Assembly: GCA_001436895.1 (NCBI GenBank)
Contig: JQAY01000011.1
Location: 19,664 to 83,663 of the forward strand
DNA from: Weissella confusa
GTDB taxonomy: Bacteria; Bacillota; Bacilli; Lactobacillales; Lactobacillaceae
DNA length: 64,000 bases
Reading direction: 5' to 3'
The notes under the pieces are model-generated. The model was not told the origin of the DNA, did not search any database, and was given only the letters and a program-made list of their open reading frames with translations. The translations under genes and the position numbers were made by a program. Numbering within the stretch: the first letter of the stretch is position 1; every line of letters starts with the position of its first letter. Positions 42,664-51,573 of the stretch are shown here, piece after piece.

Positions 42664-43122
42664 ATGGCAGCTAGTGAAGAAGCATCGTTCGAACAGATTA
42701 ATGAGGCCCTAGTTAACGTTTTCAACAACGTTGTCTGGATTGAGGAAGCCTCATTGCGTGAATCAAAGTTTAATGACATCACGATTAAGGATATGCATAC
42801 GATTGCAGCCATCTCGATGTATGAGACACGTACAGCGTCACAAGTCGCCGAAATGGTGCACTTGACGCCTAGTGCGATGACGAGCGTAATCGATAAGCTA
42901 GTGAAGAAGGGATATGTTGAGCGTCGTCGTGATGACGAAGATCGACGTGTTGTCCATCTTGTACTAACGCACTCGGGACGTACGGTTTTCCGTGCACACG
43001 AGGCTTTCCACCGCGGTATGGCCCACTCATTGTTTGACTCTCTATCCGACGATGAAGCGGCTGCCGTACGTAAAGCAGTGATTAATTTGCAAGAATATCT
43101 TCAAGAGTTGATCCAGTTCTAA
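42664..43122 (+). CDS. fabT: MarR-family fatty acid synthesis repressor FabT
   Basis: The 152-residue winged-helix regulator of the MarR family has TASQVAEMVHLTPSAMTSVIDKLVKKGYVERRRDDEDRR as recognition helix and wing, in the middle of the protein. Helical dimerisation ends flank it. Its place as second gene of a FASII operon identifies it as FabT, which with acyl-ACP as corepressor shuts down fab transcription. The ribosome site GGAGAAG lies in the end of fabZ, two bases before this start. Operators matching FabT lie at 42135-42163 and probably 44140-44152. Confidence 0.92.
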   Translation: MAASEEASFEQINEALVNVFNNVVWIEEASLRESKFNDITIKDMHTIAAISMYETRTASQVAEMVHLTPSAMTSVIDKLVKKGYVERRRDDEDRRVVHLVLTHSGRTVFRAHEAFHRGMAHSLFDSLSDDEAAAVRKAVINLQEYLQELIQF

Positions 43123-43133
43123 GAGAGGGCGAC

Positions 43134-44105
43134 ATGGAAAAATTTACCATCGTCCAGTCAGCGCGAGCAATCCCGTCACGAGTCGTGACAAATGATGATT
43201 TAGCATTATTTATGGACACGTCTGATGAATGGATTAGTTCACGTACTGGAATTCGGCAACGTCACATCGTCGGCACTGAAGATACCAGTGATTTGGCTGT
43301 GACGGTAGCAGAAAAACTCCTCCATCAAGCTGGTTTGACAGCAGATCAACTAGATTTTATCTTAGTTGGCACGATGTCACCGGATACATTGTCACCGAGT
43401 GTTGCACAAATTGTGCAGGGGAAAATCGGTGCGCACAATGCTTTCGCTTGGGACCTAAGCGCTGCTTGTTCAGGTTTCGTTTATACGTTGAGCATGGCAA
43501 GTTCATTGCTCTCAACGCGCTATGAACGAGGCTTAGTTATCGGGGCGGAAGTGTTGAGCAAACTTGTGGACTGGGAAGACCGTTCAACGGCCGTACTCTT
43601 CGGAGATGGCGCAGCGGGTGTCTTACTAGAACGCACAACAGCAGCAACTGGTTTGCTAGCTGAATCATTGAAAACGTTTGGTGAACGTTCACAGTTCCTA
43701 ACGGCTGGTCAACAGCAAAACGCAAATTATTTTGCCGGTACGTTGAAGACGGCTGATCCATATTTCAAAATGGACGGACGTGAGGTTTATAGCTTTGCAA
43801 CCCGCGAAGTACCAAATGTCTTAAATGAAGCGTTGGCTAAAGCTGATTTAACACCTGATGATATTGATGTTTACCTATTGCACCAAGCAAACGGACGCAT
43901 TATCAGCAGTATTGCGAAGCGTTTTGGCCAACCAATTGAAAAGTTCCCAATGAACATGGCTTCATATGGAAACACAAGTGCTGCAAGTATCGGTATCTTG
44001 CTTGACGAACTTCGTGAAGCAGGCACTGTACACGCAGGACAAACAATCGCAATTGCCGGATTTGGTGGTGGATTGACGGTTGGCGCCTTGATTATCAAGG
44101 TGTAA
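43134..44105 (+). CDS. fabH: 3-oxoacyl-ACP synthase III
   Basis: This 323-residue condensing enzyme starts each fatty acid by joining acetyl-CoA (or another primer) to malonyl-ACP. The catalytic triad is visible as Cys in LSAACSGFVYTL, His in LLHQANGRI and Asn in ASYGNTSAAS. The N-terminal SDEWISSRTGIRQRH segment is the family marker. ATG 43134 follows GAGAGGG, 11 bases after fabT, in the same transcript. A weak hairpin and a FabT-like site separate it from acpP. Confidence 0.96.
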   Translation: MEKFTIVQSARAIPSRVVTNDDLALFMDTSDEWISSRTGIRQRHIVGTEDTSDLAVTVAEKLLHQAGLTADQLDFILVGTMSPDTLSPSVAQIVQGKIGAHNAFAWDLSAACSGFVYTLSMASSLLSTRYERGLVIGAEVLSKLVDWEDRSTAVLFGDGAAGVLLERTTAATGLLAESLKTFGERSQFLTAGQQQNANYFAGTLKTADPYFKMDGREVYSFATREVPNVLNEALAKADLTPDDIDVYLLHQANGRIISSIAKRFGQPIEKFPMNMASYGNTSAASIGILLDELREAGTVHAGQTIAIAGFGGGLTVGALIIKV

Positions 44106-44116
44106 TTTATTTTTCT

Positions 44117-44152
44117 AAAATTGTATATGACGTATACATTTTAATTTTCAAA
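44117..44152 (+). promoter_or_regulatory. Hairpin and third FabT-like site before acpP
   Basis: A TGTATA/TATACA palindrome with flanking A and T tracts (44117-44142) resembles a weak terminator. It is followed by TTTAA-TTT-TCAAA (44140-44152), which fits the FabT operator with one mismatch. The pair could adjust acpP and downstream expression separately from fabZ-fabT-fabH. Confidence 0.45.
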
Positions 44153-44189
44153 CTACTTTTAAATTTTAAAGAAAACAGAGGATATTAAC

Positions 44190-44429
44190 ATGACTGAAGC
44201 AGAAATTTTGAACAAGGTAACTGAAATCTTGGTAGACCAATTTGATTTGGAAGAGGGCGAAGTTAAGCCTGAAACGAACTTGACTGAAGACATCGACGCA
44301 GATTCATTGGATTTGTTTGAAGTGTTGAACCGTATCGAAGACGACTTCGACATCAAGTTGGCTGTTGCTGAAGAAATTCAAACTGTTCAAGACTTGGTAA
44401 ACAAGGTTTCTGAGCAAGTAAACGCCTAA
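44190..44429 (+). CDS. acpP: acyl carrier protein
   Basis: The 79-residue acidic four-helix protein carries growing acyl chains on a 4'-phosphopantetheine arm attached to the Ser of DADSLDLFE. Length and acidity are typical. ATG 44190 follows ACAGAGGAT. It lies between fabH and fabK, the usual position in lactobacillar fab operons. A palindrome and FabT-like site upstream may give it extra regulation, consistent with the need for high ACP levels. Confidence 0.96.
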   Translation: MTEAEILNKVTEILVDQFDLEEGEVKPETNLTEDIDADSLDLFEVLNRIEDDFDIKLAVAEEIQTVQDLVNKVSEQVNA

Positions 44430-44462
44430 TCACACAGACCCAAAGAGAAAGGGAACCGCAAA

Positions 44463-45410
44463 ATGAGCGTCAAGCTAAATAATCCATTATTTGAAAAGTT
44501 AGGCATGAAGTACCCTATCATCCAAGGTGGTATGGCCTGGGCAGGGACTGGTCATCTTGCAGGTGCTGTCTCTGAGGCAGGTGGTTTGGGTATCATCGGA
44601 ACGGGATATTGGAAGGCTGATAAGGTACGTGAAGAAATTCGCCGTGCCCGTGAAGTTACTGATAAGCCGTTCGGTGTCAACGTGATGTTGTTGTCACGTC
44701 ACATTCGCGAAGTCTTCGACGTCATCATCGAAGAAGGTGTTAAGGTTGTCGCAACCGGTGCTGGTGATCCATCACCATTTATCGAAGAATTGCACAGCCA
44801 CGACATTTTGGTAATTCCAGTTGTTCCATCAGTTGGACTTGCTAAGATGATGGAAAAGAAGGGTGTCGATGCGGTTGTTGCTGAAGGTATGGAGTCAGGT
44901 GGTCACATTGGTATGTTGACGACGATGACGTTGGTACCGCAAGTGGTTGACGCATTGAAGATTCCAGTTATCGCAGCTGGTGGTATTGCAGATGGTCGCG
45001 GCGTTGCTGCGGCCTTCATGCTAGGTGCCTCAGGTGTACAAATGGGAACACGTTTCTTGGCTTCGGAAGAATCTGAAGTTCACGACAACTTCAAGAATGC
45101 CGTTGTCAAGGCAAAGGACATTGATACGTTGGTTACCGGTGAATTGATGGGTAACCGCGCTCGTGTTTTGAAGACGAAGATGTCAAAGAACTTTGTTAAA
45201 CAAGAACGTATTGAAATCACAAAGCCTAAGCCAGATGCAGATGCGATTGAAGAACTTGAAAATGGTTCACTTCGCCGAGCTGTGCTTGATGGTGATAAGG
45301 AAAACGGTGCCTTCATGGCTGGTCAAATTTCAGGAATGATTACTGAGATTAAGCCAGTGGCACAAATTCTAGAAGATGTTTGGTCACAAGCCGAAGACTT
45401 GTTGAACTAA
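44463..45410 (+). CDS. fabK: enoyl-ACP reductase II (FMN-dependent)
   Basis: This 315-residue TIM-barrel flavoprotein of the nitronate monooxygenase/FabK family reduces trans-2-enoyl-ACP in the last step of each elongation cycle. It has the start KYPIIQGGMAWAGTGHLA, the GMESGGHIG motif with a catalytic-region His, and the FMN phosphate site AAGGIADGRG. FabK replaces FabI here and is intrinsically resistant to triclosan in characterised members. ATG 44463 follows AGAAAGGGAA. It is co-transcribed with acpP and fabD. Confidence 0.95.
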   Translation: MSVKLNNPLFEKLGMKYPIIQGGMAWAGTGHLAGAVSEAGGLGIIGTGYWKADKVREEIRRAREVTDKPFGVNVMLLSRHIREVFDVIIEEGVKVVATGAGDPSPFIEELHSHDILVIPVVPSVGLAKMMEKKGVDAVVAEGMESGGHIGMLTTMTLVPQVVDALKIPVIAAGGIADGRGVAAAFMLGASGVQMGTRFLASEESEVHDNFKNAVVKAKDIDTLVTGELMGNRARVLKTKMSKNFVKQERIEITKPKPDADAIEELENGSLRRAVLDGDKENGAFMAGQISGMITEIKPVAQILEDVWSQAEDLLN

Positions 45411-45431
45411 CCAAACAACAGGGGAGAGAAC

Positions 45432-46376
45432 ATGAAACTAGGACTATTGATGAGTGGTCAAGGTGCCCAACAAGTTGGCATGGGAGCTGACTTGTACGCA
45501 AACTTACCTGAATATCAAGAAACAATTGACCGTGCGAGTGAGTTGCTTGGCTATGATGTCATGGCCACTATTGTAAATAGTGAAGACAACATCAAGCAAA
45601 CGAAGTACACACAACCTGCTATTTTGGCAATGAGTATGGGTATTTACAATGCTTTGTCAGACGTTATGCCAAAGCCAGCCGCTGCATTGGGCCTAAGTTT
45701 GGGCGAATACAGTGCATTGACTGCTGCAGGTGCAATGACGTTTGAACAAGCAATGTGCATTATCAAGGATCGTGGTGCTTACATGCAAGCGGCCGGTGAT
45801 GCCAACCCAGGTAAGATGGTTGCCGTTATGACGGATGAACAAGATATGGTAGTTGCAACGCTTGAAAAGCTACAAGCAGCTGGCAAGCGCGTTTATCCAG
45901 CGAACTTCAACACATTTAACCAATTGGTCATTGGTGGCATTGAAGCAGATGTTAATGATGCCATGGCAGCGCTAACTGAAGCTGGTGTCTCACGTATGGT
46001 TGAATTGCCAGTTTCAGGGGCTTTCCACACACCATTGTTGCAAACGGCTGCTGATCAATTGGCAGTTCGCTTAACTGACGAAACGTTTAACACGCCTGAA
46101 TTTGCTGTTTATTCAAACACGACGGGTCAAAAGTTTGACGACGTGAAGGCAACCTTGTTGCAACAAATCACGTCACCAACCTACTTTGCCCAAGCGTTGC
46201 AAGCGATGGTTGATGATGGTGTTGATACGTTGATTGAGTTTGGTCCAAGCGACACCTTGATGAAGTTTGCCAAGAAGATTGTTGGTAAGGACGTTAAGCG
46301 CTACTGCGTGAAGGACCTTGCTTCATTTAATGAAGTTCGCGACATGTTGATTGCAGAACAGGAGACAGTACAATAA
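45432..46376 (+). CDS. fabD: malonyl-CoA:ACP transacylase
   Basis: The 314-residue enzyme transfers malonyl from CoA to ACP. The nucleophile Ser lies in GLSLGEYSALTA (GxSxG), after the N-terminal GQGAQQVGMG segment. The catalytic His is expected in SGAFHTPLLQ. ATG 45432 follows AGGGGAGAG. Its stop codon overlaps the fabG start by one base (TAATG), indicating translational coupling. Normal length, no anomalies. Confidence 0.96.
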   Translation: MKLGLLMSGQGAQQVGMGADLYANLPEYQETIDRASELLGYDVMATIVNSEDNIKQTKYTQPAILAMSMGIYNALSDVMPKPAAALGLSLGEYSALTAAGAMTFEQAMCIIKDRGAYMQAAGDANPGKMVAVMTDEQDMVVATLEKLQAAGKRVYPANFNTFNQLVIGGIEADVNDAMAALTEAGVSRMVELPVSGAFHTPLLQTAADQLAVRLTDETFNTPEFAVYSNTTGQKFDDVKATLLQQITSPTYFAQALQAMVDDGVDTLIEFGPSDTLMKFAKKIVGKDVKRYCVKDLASFNEVRDMLIAEQETVQ

Positions 46377-47098
46377 TGGATCTTGCAGGAAAGAATGTGT
46401 TGATCACGGGATCAACACGTGGTATTGGTTTGGCAATTGCCAAGGCTTTCGATGAAGCTGGCGCACGTGTTATTTTGCACGGACGTTCAGCCGTGAAGCC
46501 TGAAGTAATGGCTGAATTCAGTGAAGACACATTGGCAATTACGGCTGATATCGCTGATGAAAACAGCGTTAACGATGCGTTGACAGGTTTGCTTGAAGAA
46601 GTAGACGGCATCGACATCTTGGTTAACAACGCTGGTATCGTTGACGACAAGTTGGCGATGGGAATGAAGCCTAGCGAATTTGCCAATGTGGTGAACACAA
46701 ACTTGAACGGTACGTTTAACGTGACGCAACCACTCTTCAAGAAGATGTTGCGCGCCCGTTCAGGAAACATCATTAACATCGCATCAGTGGTGGGATTGAT
46801 GGGTAACGTTGGACAAGCTAACTACGCTGCGTCAAAGGCTGGAATCGTCGGCTTGACGAAGACGTTGGCAAAGGAAGGCGCAATGCGTGGCATTCGTGTT
46901 AACGCAATCGCGCCCGGCATGATCGTTTCTGACATGACGGATGCTTTGTCTGACAAGGTTAAGGAACAAGTCCTAGAGGCTGTGCCTTTGAAGCGTTTTG
47001 GAAACGCGGCTGAAATCGCACAAACTGCCTTGTTCTTGGCTCAAAACGATTACATCACTGGCCAAACAATTACGGTCGATGGTGGATTGTACATCTAA
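46376..47098 (+). CDS. fabG: 3-oxoacyl-ACP reductase
   Basis: This 240-residue SDR-family enzyme reduces 3-ketoacyl-ACP with NADPH. It has the cofactor motif TGSTRGIGLA, NNAG, the catalytic Ser in NIASVVG, and YAASK, with the FabG-type ending GQTITVDGG. ATG 46376 overlaps the fabD stop by one base. An 11-bp stem with a long loop occupies the 90-base gap before fabF, the largest gap in this part of the operon. Confidence 0.96.
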   Translation: MDLAGKNVLITGSTRGIGLAIAKAFDEAGARVILHGRSAVKPEVMAEFSEDTLAITADIADENSVNDALTGLLEEVDGIDILVNNAGIVDDKLAMGMKPSEFANVVNTNLNGTFNVTQPLFKKMLRARSGNIINIASVVGLMGNVGQANYAASKAGIVGLTKTLAKEGAMRGIRVNAIAPGMIVSDMTDALSDKVKEQVLEAVPLKRFGNAAEIAQTALFLAQNDYITGQTITVDGGLYI

Positions 47099-47105
47099 GG
47101 AAACC

Positions 47106-47159
47106 AGATACGACTTGATGCACTTATTCTTTCGTAACTTATTTAAATAAGTCGTATCT
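47106..47159 (+). promoter_or_regulatory. Long-range stem between fabG and fabF
   Basis: AGATACGACTT (47106-47116) pairs with AAGTCGTATCT (47149-47159). Alternatively ACTTATT (47122-47128) can pair with AATAAGT (47146-47152), which overlaps the right arm. The two folds are mutually exclusive. There is no T-run, so processing or a translational switch is more likely than termination. Confidence 0.45.
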
Positions 47160-47188
47160 AACGCTTTAGGAAAGTAGAGGAGAACAAC

Positions 47189-48424
47189 ATGACACGAGTT
47201 GTCGTAACAGGTTTGGGTGCAGTTACACCCGTTGGTAATACAGCAAATGACTTTTTGGATGGAATCTTTAACAGTCAAGTTGGTATTGCCCCAATTACAA
47301 AGTTTGACGCCACAGAGACTGGTGTCACAGTTGCCGGTGAAGTGAAGGGCTTCGATCCTGCAGAACGCGTTGGAAAGCGCGAAGCTCGCAAGATGGATTT
47401 GTTCTCACAATATGCCGTTCACGCAGCTGGTGAAGCTTTGGAAAACGCTGGTTTGGCAGATGGTGTTGATAACCCGGATCGTTTCGGCGTTATCATGGGT
47501 AACGGAATCGGTGGTTTGACGACGATCGAAGAACAAGTTATCAAGATGCACGACAAGGGACCACAACGTGTGAGCCCAATGTTCGTGCCAAACGCTATCC
47601 CAAACATGGTGTCAGGTAACGTGTCAATGCGTTACGGTGCCAAGGGAATTAACTACACGTTGTCAACGGCGTGCGCCAGTGCGACGAACGCGATTGGTGA
47701 GGCCTTCTGGCGTATCCAATCAGGTAAGTACGATGTGATGGTTACGGGTGGTTCAGAAGCAACGGTTAACGAAATGGGAATCTCAGGATTTGCTGCGTTG
47801 ACTGCTTTGTCAACTGAGCCAAACCCACTTGAAGCTTCAAAGCCATTTGATGTTAACCGTCACGGTTTCGTCATGGGTGAAGGTTCAGGAATTTTGGTTT
47901 TGGAATCTTTGGAACATGCGCAAGCTCGCGGTGCCAAGATTATCGCCGAAGTGGTTGGTTATGGGGCTAACTCAGATGCCTACCACTTGACGAGTCCAAC
48001 ACCTGACGGATCAGGACCTGCTGGTTCAGTGAAGTTGGCTTTGCAAGACGCTGGTATTGAAGCTAGCGACATTGACTATGTCAACGCGCACGGAACAGCT
48101 ACTGGTGCTAACGATGCTGCCGAATCAAAGGCAATGGAGTTGGTATTCGGAAAGAACGGTGTGCTTGTTTCATCAACTAAGGGTATGACAGGTCACTTGT
48201 TGGGAGCCGCTGGTGCCATTGAAGCAATCGCTGCAATCGGTGCTTTGGTTCGTGAGCAATTGCCAGTTAACGTTGGTGTGACGGAACAAGATCCTGAAAC
48301 TGCTGGTGTAACGTTGGTTAATGACGACAACAAGTTTGTTGCCCCTAACTACGTTTTGTCAGCTAACTACGGATTTGGTGGCCACAACGCCGCTATCATT
48401 TTCAAGAAGTGGAGTGAGAATTAA
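47189..48424 (+). CDS. fabF: 3-oxoacyl-ACP synthase II
   Basis: The 411-residue elongating condensing enzyme has the Cys-His-His triad: Cys in LSTACASATNAIG, His in YVNAHGTATGAND, and His in KGMTGHLLGAAG. The N-terminus MTRVVVTGLGAVTPVGN is typical of FabF. ATG 47189 follows AGAGGAGA. Its stop overlaps the accB start by one base. It performs chain elongation and would affect the content of vaccenic-type unsaturated chains. Confidence 0.97.
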   Translation: MTRVVVTGLGAVTPVGNTANDFLDGIFNSQVGIAPITKFDATETGVTVAGEVKGFDPAERVGKREARKMDLFSQYAVHAAGEALENAGLADGVDNPDRFGVIMGNGIGGLTTIEEQVIKMHDKGPQRVSPMFVPNAIPNMVSGNVSMRYGAKGINYTLSTACASATNAIGEAFWRIQSGKYDVMVTGGSEATVNEMGISGFAALTALSTEPNPLEASKPFDVNRHGFVMGEGSGILVLESLEHAQARGAKIIAEVVGYGANSDAYHLTSPTPDGSGPAGSVKLALQDAGIEASDIDYVNAHGTATGANDAAESKAMELVFGKNGVLVSSTKGMTGHLLGAAGAIEAIAAIGALVREQLPVNVGVTEQDPETAGVTLVNDDNKFVAPNYVLSANYGFGGHNAAIIFKKWSEN

Positions 48425-48894
48425 TGGGTTTGCAATTAGATGACATTCGAGCTTTAATGCAAGATTTGGAAAACAGTTCATTGCGTGAGTTTTCATTGCA
48501 ATCAGATGATTTCAGCTTGCACTTGAGCAAGAACGAAATCGCGCAACCTGTTGTCACGACGCCTGCACAGCCAGCTGTTGCGAGTGTCGCGACAGCAGAG
48601 ACGCCTGTAGCAGCTGCTGAGCATCATCCATTGGATAAGGAAGAAAAGCAAGGCGTAACAATCGACGCACCGTTGGTTGGTACGGTTTACTTGAAGCCCA
48701 ATCCAGATGCAGCACCATTTAAGCAAGTGGGTGACCACGTTGCAGTTGGTGAGCAAGTTGCGATTGTTGAAGCAATGAAGTTGATGACACCGGTAAAGAG
48801 TGAAGTTGCTGGTATCATTACTGAAATTTTGGTTGAGGAAGAAGATGTTGTTGACTACGGTCACGCACTATTCCGTGTCGAATTGGATGCCTAA
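48424..48894 (+). CDS. accB: biotin carboxyl carrier protein of acetyl-CoA carboxylase
   Basis: The 156-residue subunit carries biotin on the Lys of VEAMKLMTPV, in the C-terminal barrel domain (about 80-156). The N-terminal helix and an Ala/Thr/Pro/Val-rich flexible linker (about 38-65) precede it, as is typical for BCCP. It shuttles the carboxyl group between AccC and AccAD. The start overlaps the fabF stop by one base; the second fabZ follows 12 bases after the stop. Confidence 0.95.
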   Translation: MGLQLDDIRALMQDLENSSLREFSLQSDDFSLHLSKNEIAQPVVTTPAQPAVASVATAETPVAAAEHHPLDKEEKQGVTIDAPLVGTVYLKPNPDAAPFKQVGDHVAVGEQVAIVEAMKLMTPVKSEVAGIITEILVEEEDVVDYGHALFRVELDA

Positions 48895-48906
48895 GGAGGT
48901 CTCGAC

Positions 48907-49338
48907 ATGTCAGTATTAAACACACAAGAAATTCAAGAGATCTTGCCACACCGTTACCCAATGTTGATGTTGGATACGGTTGAGGAATTGGTACCCGGTG
49001 AGAAGACGGTTGCGATTAAGAACATCACAATCAACGAAGAGGTCTTCCAAGGCCACTTCCCTGGTAACCCAACGTTCCCAGGCGCTTTGACGATAGAGGC
49101 CCTTGCCCAAGCTGGTGCAGTGGCGTTGTTGTCAATGCCTGAGTTCAAGGGGAAGACAGCTTATTTTGGTGGTATCAAGAAGGCCCGTTTCCGTAAGATG
49201 GTAAAGCCTGGTGATCAAATGCGTCTTGAAGTGACGCTTGATCGTTTGCGCGGACCAATTGGTGAGGGTAAGGGTATTGCTTACGTTAACGGTAAGAAGG
49301 CTACAACAGCTGATTTGACGTTTATTATTGGAGACTAA
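48907..49338 (+). CDS. fabZ: 3-hydroxyacyl-ACP dehydratase FabZ, second copy
   Basis: This 143-residue FabZ, MSVLNTQEIQEILPHRYPML, contains the core GHFPGNPTFPGALTIEALAQ with catalytic His and Glu. This copy has the canonical FabZ length and the classic LPHRYPM segment, where the first copy has IPNRYPI. ATG 48907 follows AAGGAGGT (48893-48900), a strong ribosome site. It sits between accB and accC, as in other Lactobacillales. Division of labour with the first copy is unknown. Confidence 0.95.
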   Translation: MSVLNTQEIQEILPHRYPMLMLDTVEELVPGEKTVAIKNITINEEVFQGHFPGNPTFPGALTIEALAQAGAVALLSMPEFKGKTAYFGGIKKARFRKMVKPGDQMRLEVTLDRLRGPIGEGKGIAYVNGKKATTADLTFIIGD

Positions 49339-49339
49339 A

Positions 49340-50716
49340 ATGTTCAAGAAAGTGTTAGTCGCGAACCGCGGTGAAATCGCTGTTCGTGTCATCCGTACAC
49401 TGAAGGAAATGGGCATTAAATCTGTCGCAATTTACTCTTCAGCTGATGCGGATAGCCTCCATGTGAAGTTGGCCGATGAAGCGATTTCAGTTGGAGGACC
49501 AAAGTCAAAAGATAGTTACCTAAACATGAAGAATATCTTGAGCGCCGCGTTGTTGACGGGTGCTGAAGCAATTCATCCAGGTTATGGTTTCTTATCTGAA
49601 AATGAGTTGTTCGTTGAAATGGCGGAAGCGGTTGGTTTGAAGTGGATTGGTCCGAGCCCTAAGGTGATTGAGCTGATGGGTAACAAAGCCAACGCCCGTG
49701 AATCAATGCGAGCTGCTGGCGTACCAGTTATTCCTGGTTCTGAAGGCTTCATTCGTGATGCTGCAGAGGCCAAGGCGGTGGCTGATCGCGTGGGCTATCC
49801 ACTATTGCTAAAGGCTGCGGCTGGTGGCGGTGGTAAGGGAATGCGTTTTGTTTACTCAGCTGATGAGTTGGCAGACAAGTTCGATGATGCCCAACGTGAA
49901 GCGAAGGCTGCGTTTGGGGATGAACACATGTACGTTGAAAAGGTTATGGAGAACGTGCGTCACATTGAGATGCAAGTGATGCGTGATCGTTTCGGCAATG
50001 TATTGTACTTCCCTGAGCGTAACTGCTCATTGCAACGTAATAATCAAAAGGTAATGGAAGAAAGTCCAGCGCTTGGTGTCACGCAAGAAATGCGTGACAA
50101 CCTTGGTGAAATCGCAACGAAGGCGGTTAACGCTTTGCAGTACGAGAACACTGGGACGTTGGAATTCTTGCAAGACCACGATGGCAATTTCTACTTTATG
50201 GAAATGAACACACGTATTCAGGTTGAGCACCCAGTTACTGAAATGGTAACCGGTGTTGACTTGATTCGTATGCAAATTGAAGTGGCAGCTGGTGAGCCAT
50301 TGTCTGTGTCACAAGCAGACATTGCCTTGAAGGGACATGCTTTGGAAGTTCGTTTGAATGCGGAACAACCAGCAAAGAACTTTGCGCCAAGTGCCGGCAC
50401 AATTGATTTTGCCTTTTTGCCAACAGGTGGACCTGGTATTCGTATCGATTCTGCCATTTATGCTGGTGATAAGATTCAACCATTCTACGACTCAATGATT
50501 GGTAAGTTGTTGGTTCACGCCAATAACCGTGCCGATGCAGTTACAAAGATGGATCGCATCTTGGACGAATTGGTTGTTCACGGGGTCAGCACGAACGCTG
50601 AATTCCAAAAGGCGTTGTTGCACGATCCAACGGTTGCCCGTGGGATGTTCGACACACGTTACTTGGAGAAGGAGTTCTTGCCACGATGGCAAGCCAGTCT
50701 GCCTAAGGCGGATTAA
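49340..50716 (+). CDS. accC: biotin carboxylase subunit of acetyl-CoA carboxylase
   Basis: The 458-residue ATP-grasp enzyme carboxylates biotin on AccB using ATP and bicarbonate. It has the start MFKKVLVANRGEIAVRVIRT, the glycine-rich loop AAGGGGKGMRFV and the catalytic segment FMEMNTRIQVEHPVTE. ATG 49340 is chosen over an in-frame TTG at 49328 because GGAG (49329-49332) is then correctly spaced. It overlaps nothing but starts one base after the fabZ stop. Normal length. Confidence 0.96.
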   Translation: MFKKVLVANRGEIAVRVIRTLKEMGIKSVAIYSSADADSLHVKLADEAISVGGPKSKDSYLNMKNILSAALLTGAEAIHPGYGFLSENELFVEMAEAVGLKWIGPSPKVIELMGNKANARESMRAAGVPVIPGSEGFIRDAAEAKAVADRVGYPLLLKAAAGGGGKGMRFVYSADELADKFDDAQREAKAAFGDEHMYVEKVMENVRHIEMQVMRDRFGNVLYFPERNCSLQRNNQKVMEESPALGVTQEMRDNLGEIATKAVNALQYENTGTLEFLQDHDGNFYFMEMNTRIQVEHPVTEMVTGVDLIRMQIEVAAGEPLSVSQADIALKGHALEVRLNAEQPAKNFAPSAGTIDFAFLPTGGPGIRIDSAIYAGDKIQPFYDSMIGKLLVHANNRADAVTKMDRILDELVVHGVSTNAEFQKALLHDPTVARGMFDTRYLEKEFLPRWQASLPKAD

Positions 50717-50727
50717 GGAGGAGAGGC

Positions 50728-51573
50728 ATGGATTTATTTAATAACACCACGGTTTCAACTCCCAAGATTAAGCGAGATGCGAACCTAAACGATCGCATTC
50801 CAGATGGCTTGTTCTTGGCGTGCCCATACTGTGGCGCACAACTCTATTCAAAGCAATTGGGTGACCACCGTGTCTGCCCAAATTGTGGTTATGGTTTCCG
50901 TTTGCAAGCACGCGAACGCATGGCCTTGATGACGAATGATTTTGAAGAACTAGATGCTGATTTGAAGTTGGCCGATTCAGACTTCCCAGGGTATGCGGCG
51001 AAGTTGGAACGTGCGCAACAACAAACGGAATTGGGCGACTCAGTCTTGACGGGATTAGCGACCCTTGAAGACCAACGCGTCGCTATTGGTATCATGGATT
51101 CTTACTTCATCATGGGGTCATTGGGTTCAATCACGGGTGAAAAAATCACGCGCTTGTTTGAGCACGCGACGGCAGCTAAGTTGCCAGTCATCTTGTTTAC
51201 CGCATCAGGTGGTGCGCGTATGCAAGAGGGTATTCACTCATTGATGCAAATGGCAAAGGTGTCAGGCGCAGTTGCGGCGCACCAAGATGCTGGTTTACCA
51301 TACATTGTGGTTCTAACGGACCCTACAATGGGTGGGGTAACCGCATCATTCGCCATGCAAGGTGACATTACATTGGCAGAGCCACACGCGTTGATTGGTT
51401 TTGCTGGTAAGCGTGTCATCGAGCAAACGATTCACGAAAAGTTGCCGAAGGAGTTCCAACGTGCCGAGACAGTCATGGAAAATGGCTTTATCGATGCGAT
51501 TGTGCAACGTCCACAAATGGCAGCAATTCTCGCACAACTTGTGCGTTTTCACCAAACAGCGGAGGTTAAGTAA
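50728..51573 (+). CDS. accD: acetyl-CoA carboxylase carboxyltransferase beta subunit
   Basis: The 281-residue subunit has the N-terminal zinc ribbon (CPYCGAQLY and CPNCGYG, near residues 31-53) and the crotonase-like carboxyltransferase fold (FTASGGARMQEG, oxyanion-hole region). With AccA it moves the carboxyl group from biotin to acetyl-CoA. ATG 50728 follows AAGGAGGAGA. accA starts on the base after its stop, so the two subunits are made in balance. Confidence 0.96.
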   Translation: MDLFNNTTVSTPKIKRDANLNDRIPDGLFLACPYCGAQLYSKQLGDHRVCPNCGYGFRLQARERMALMTNDFEELDADLKLADSDFPGYAAKLERAQQQTELGDSVLTGLATLEDQRVAIGIMDSYFIMGSLGSITGEKITRLFEHATAAKLPVILFTASGGARMQEGIHSLMQMAKVSGAVAAHQDAGLPYIVVLTDPTMGGVTASFAMQGDITLAEPHALIGFAGKRVIEQTIHEKLPKEFQRAETVMENGFIDAIVQRPQMAAILAQLVRFHQTAEVK

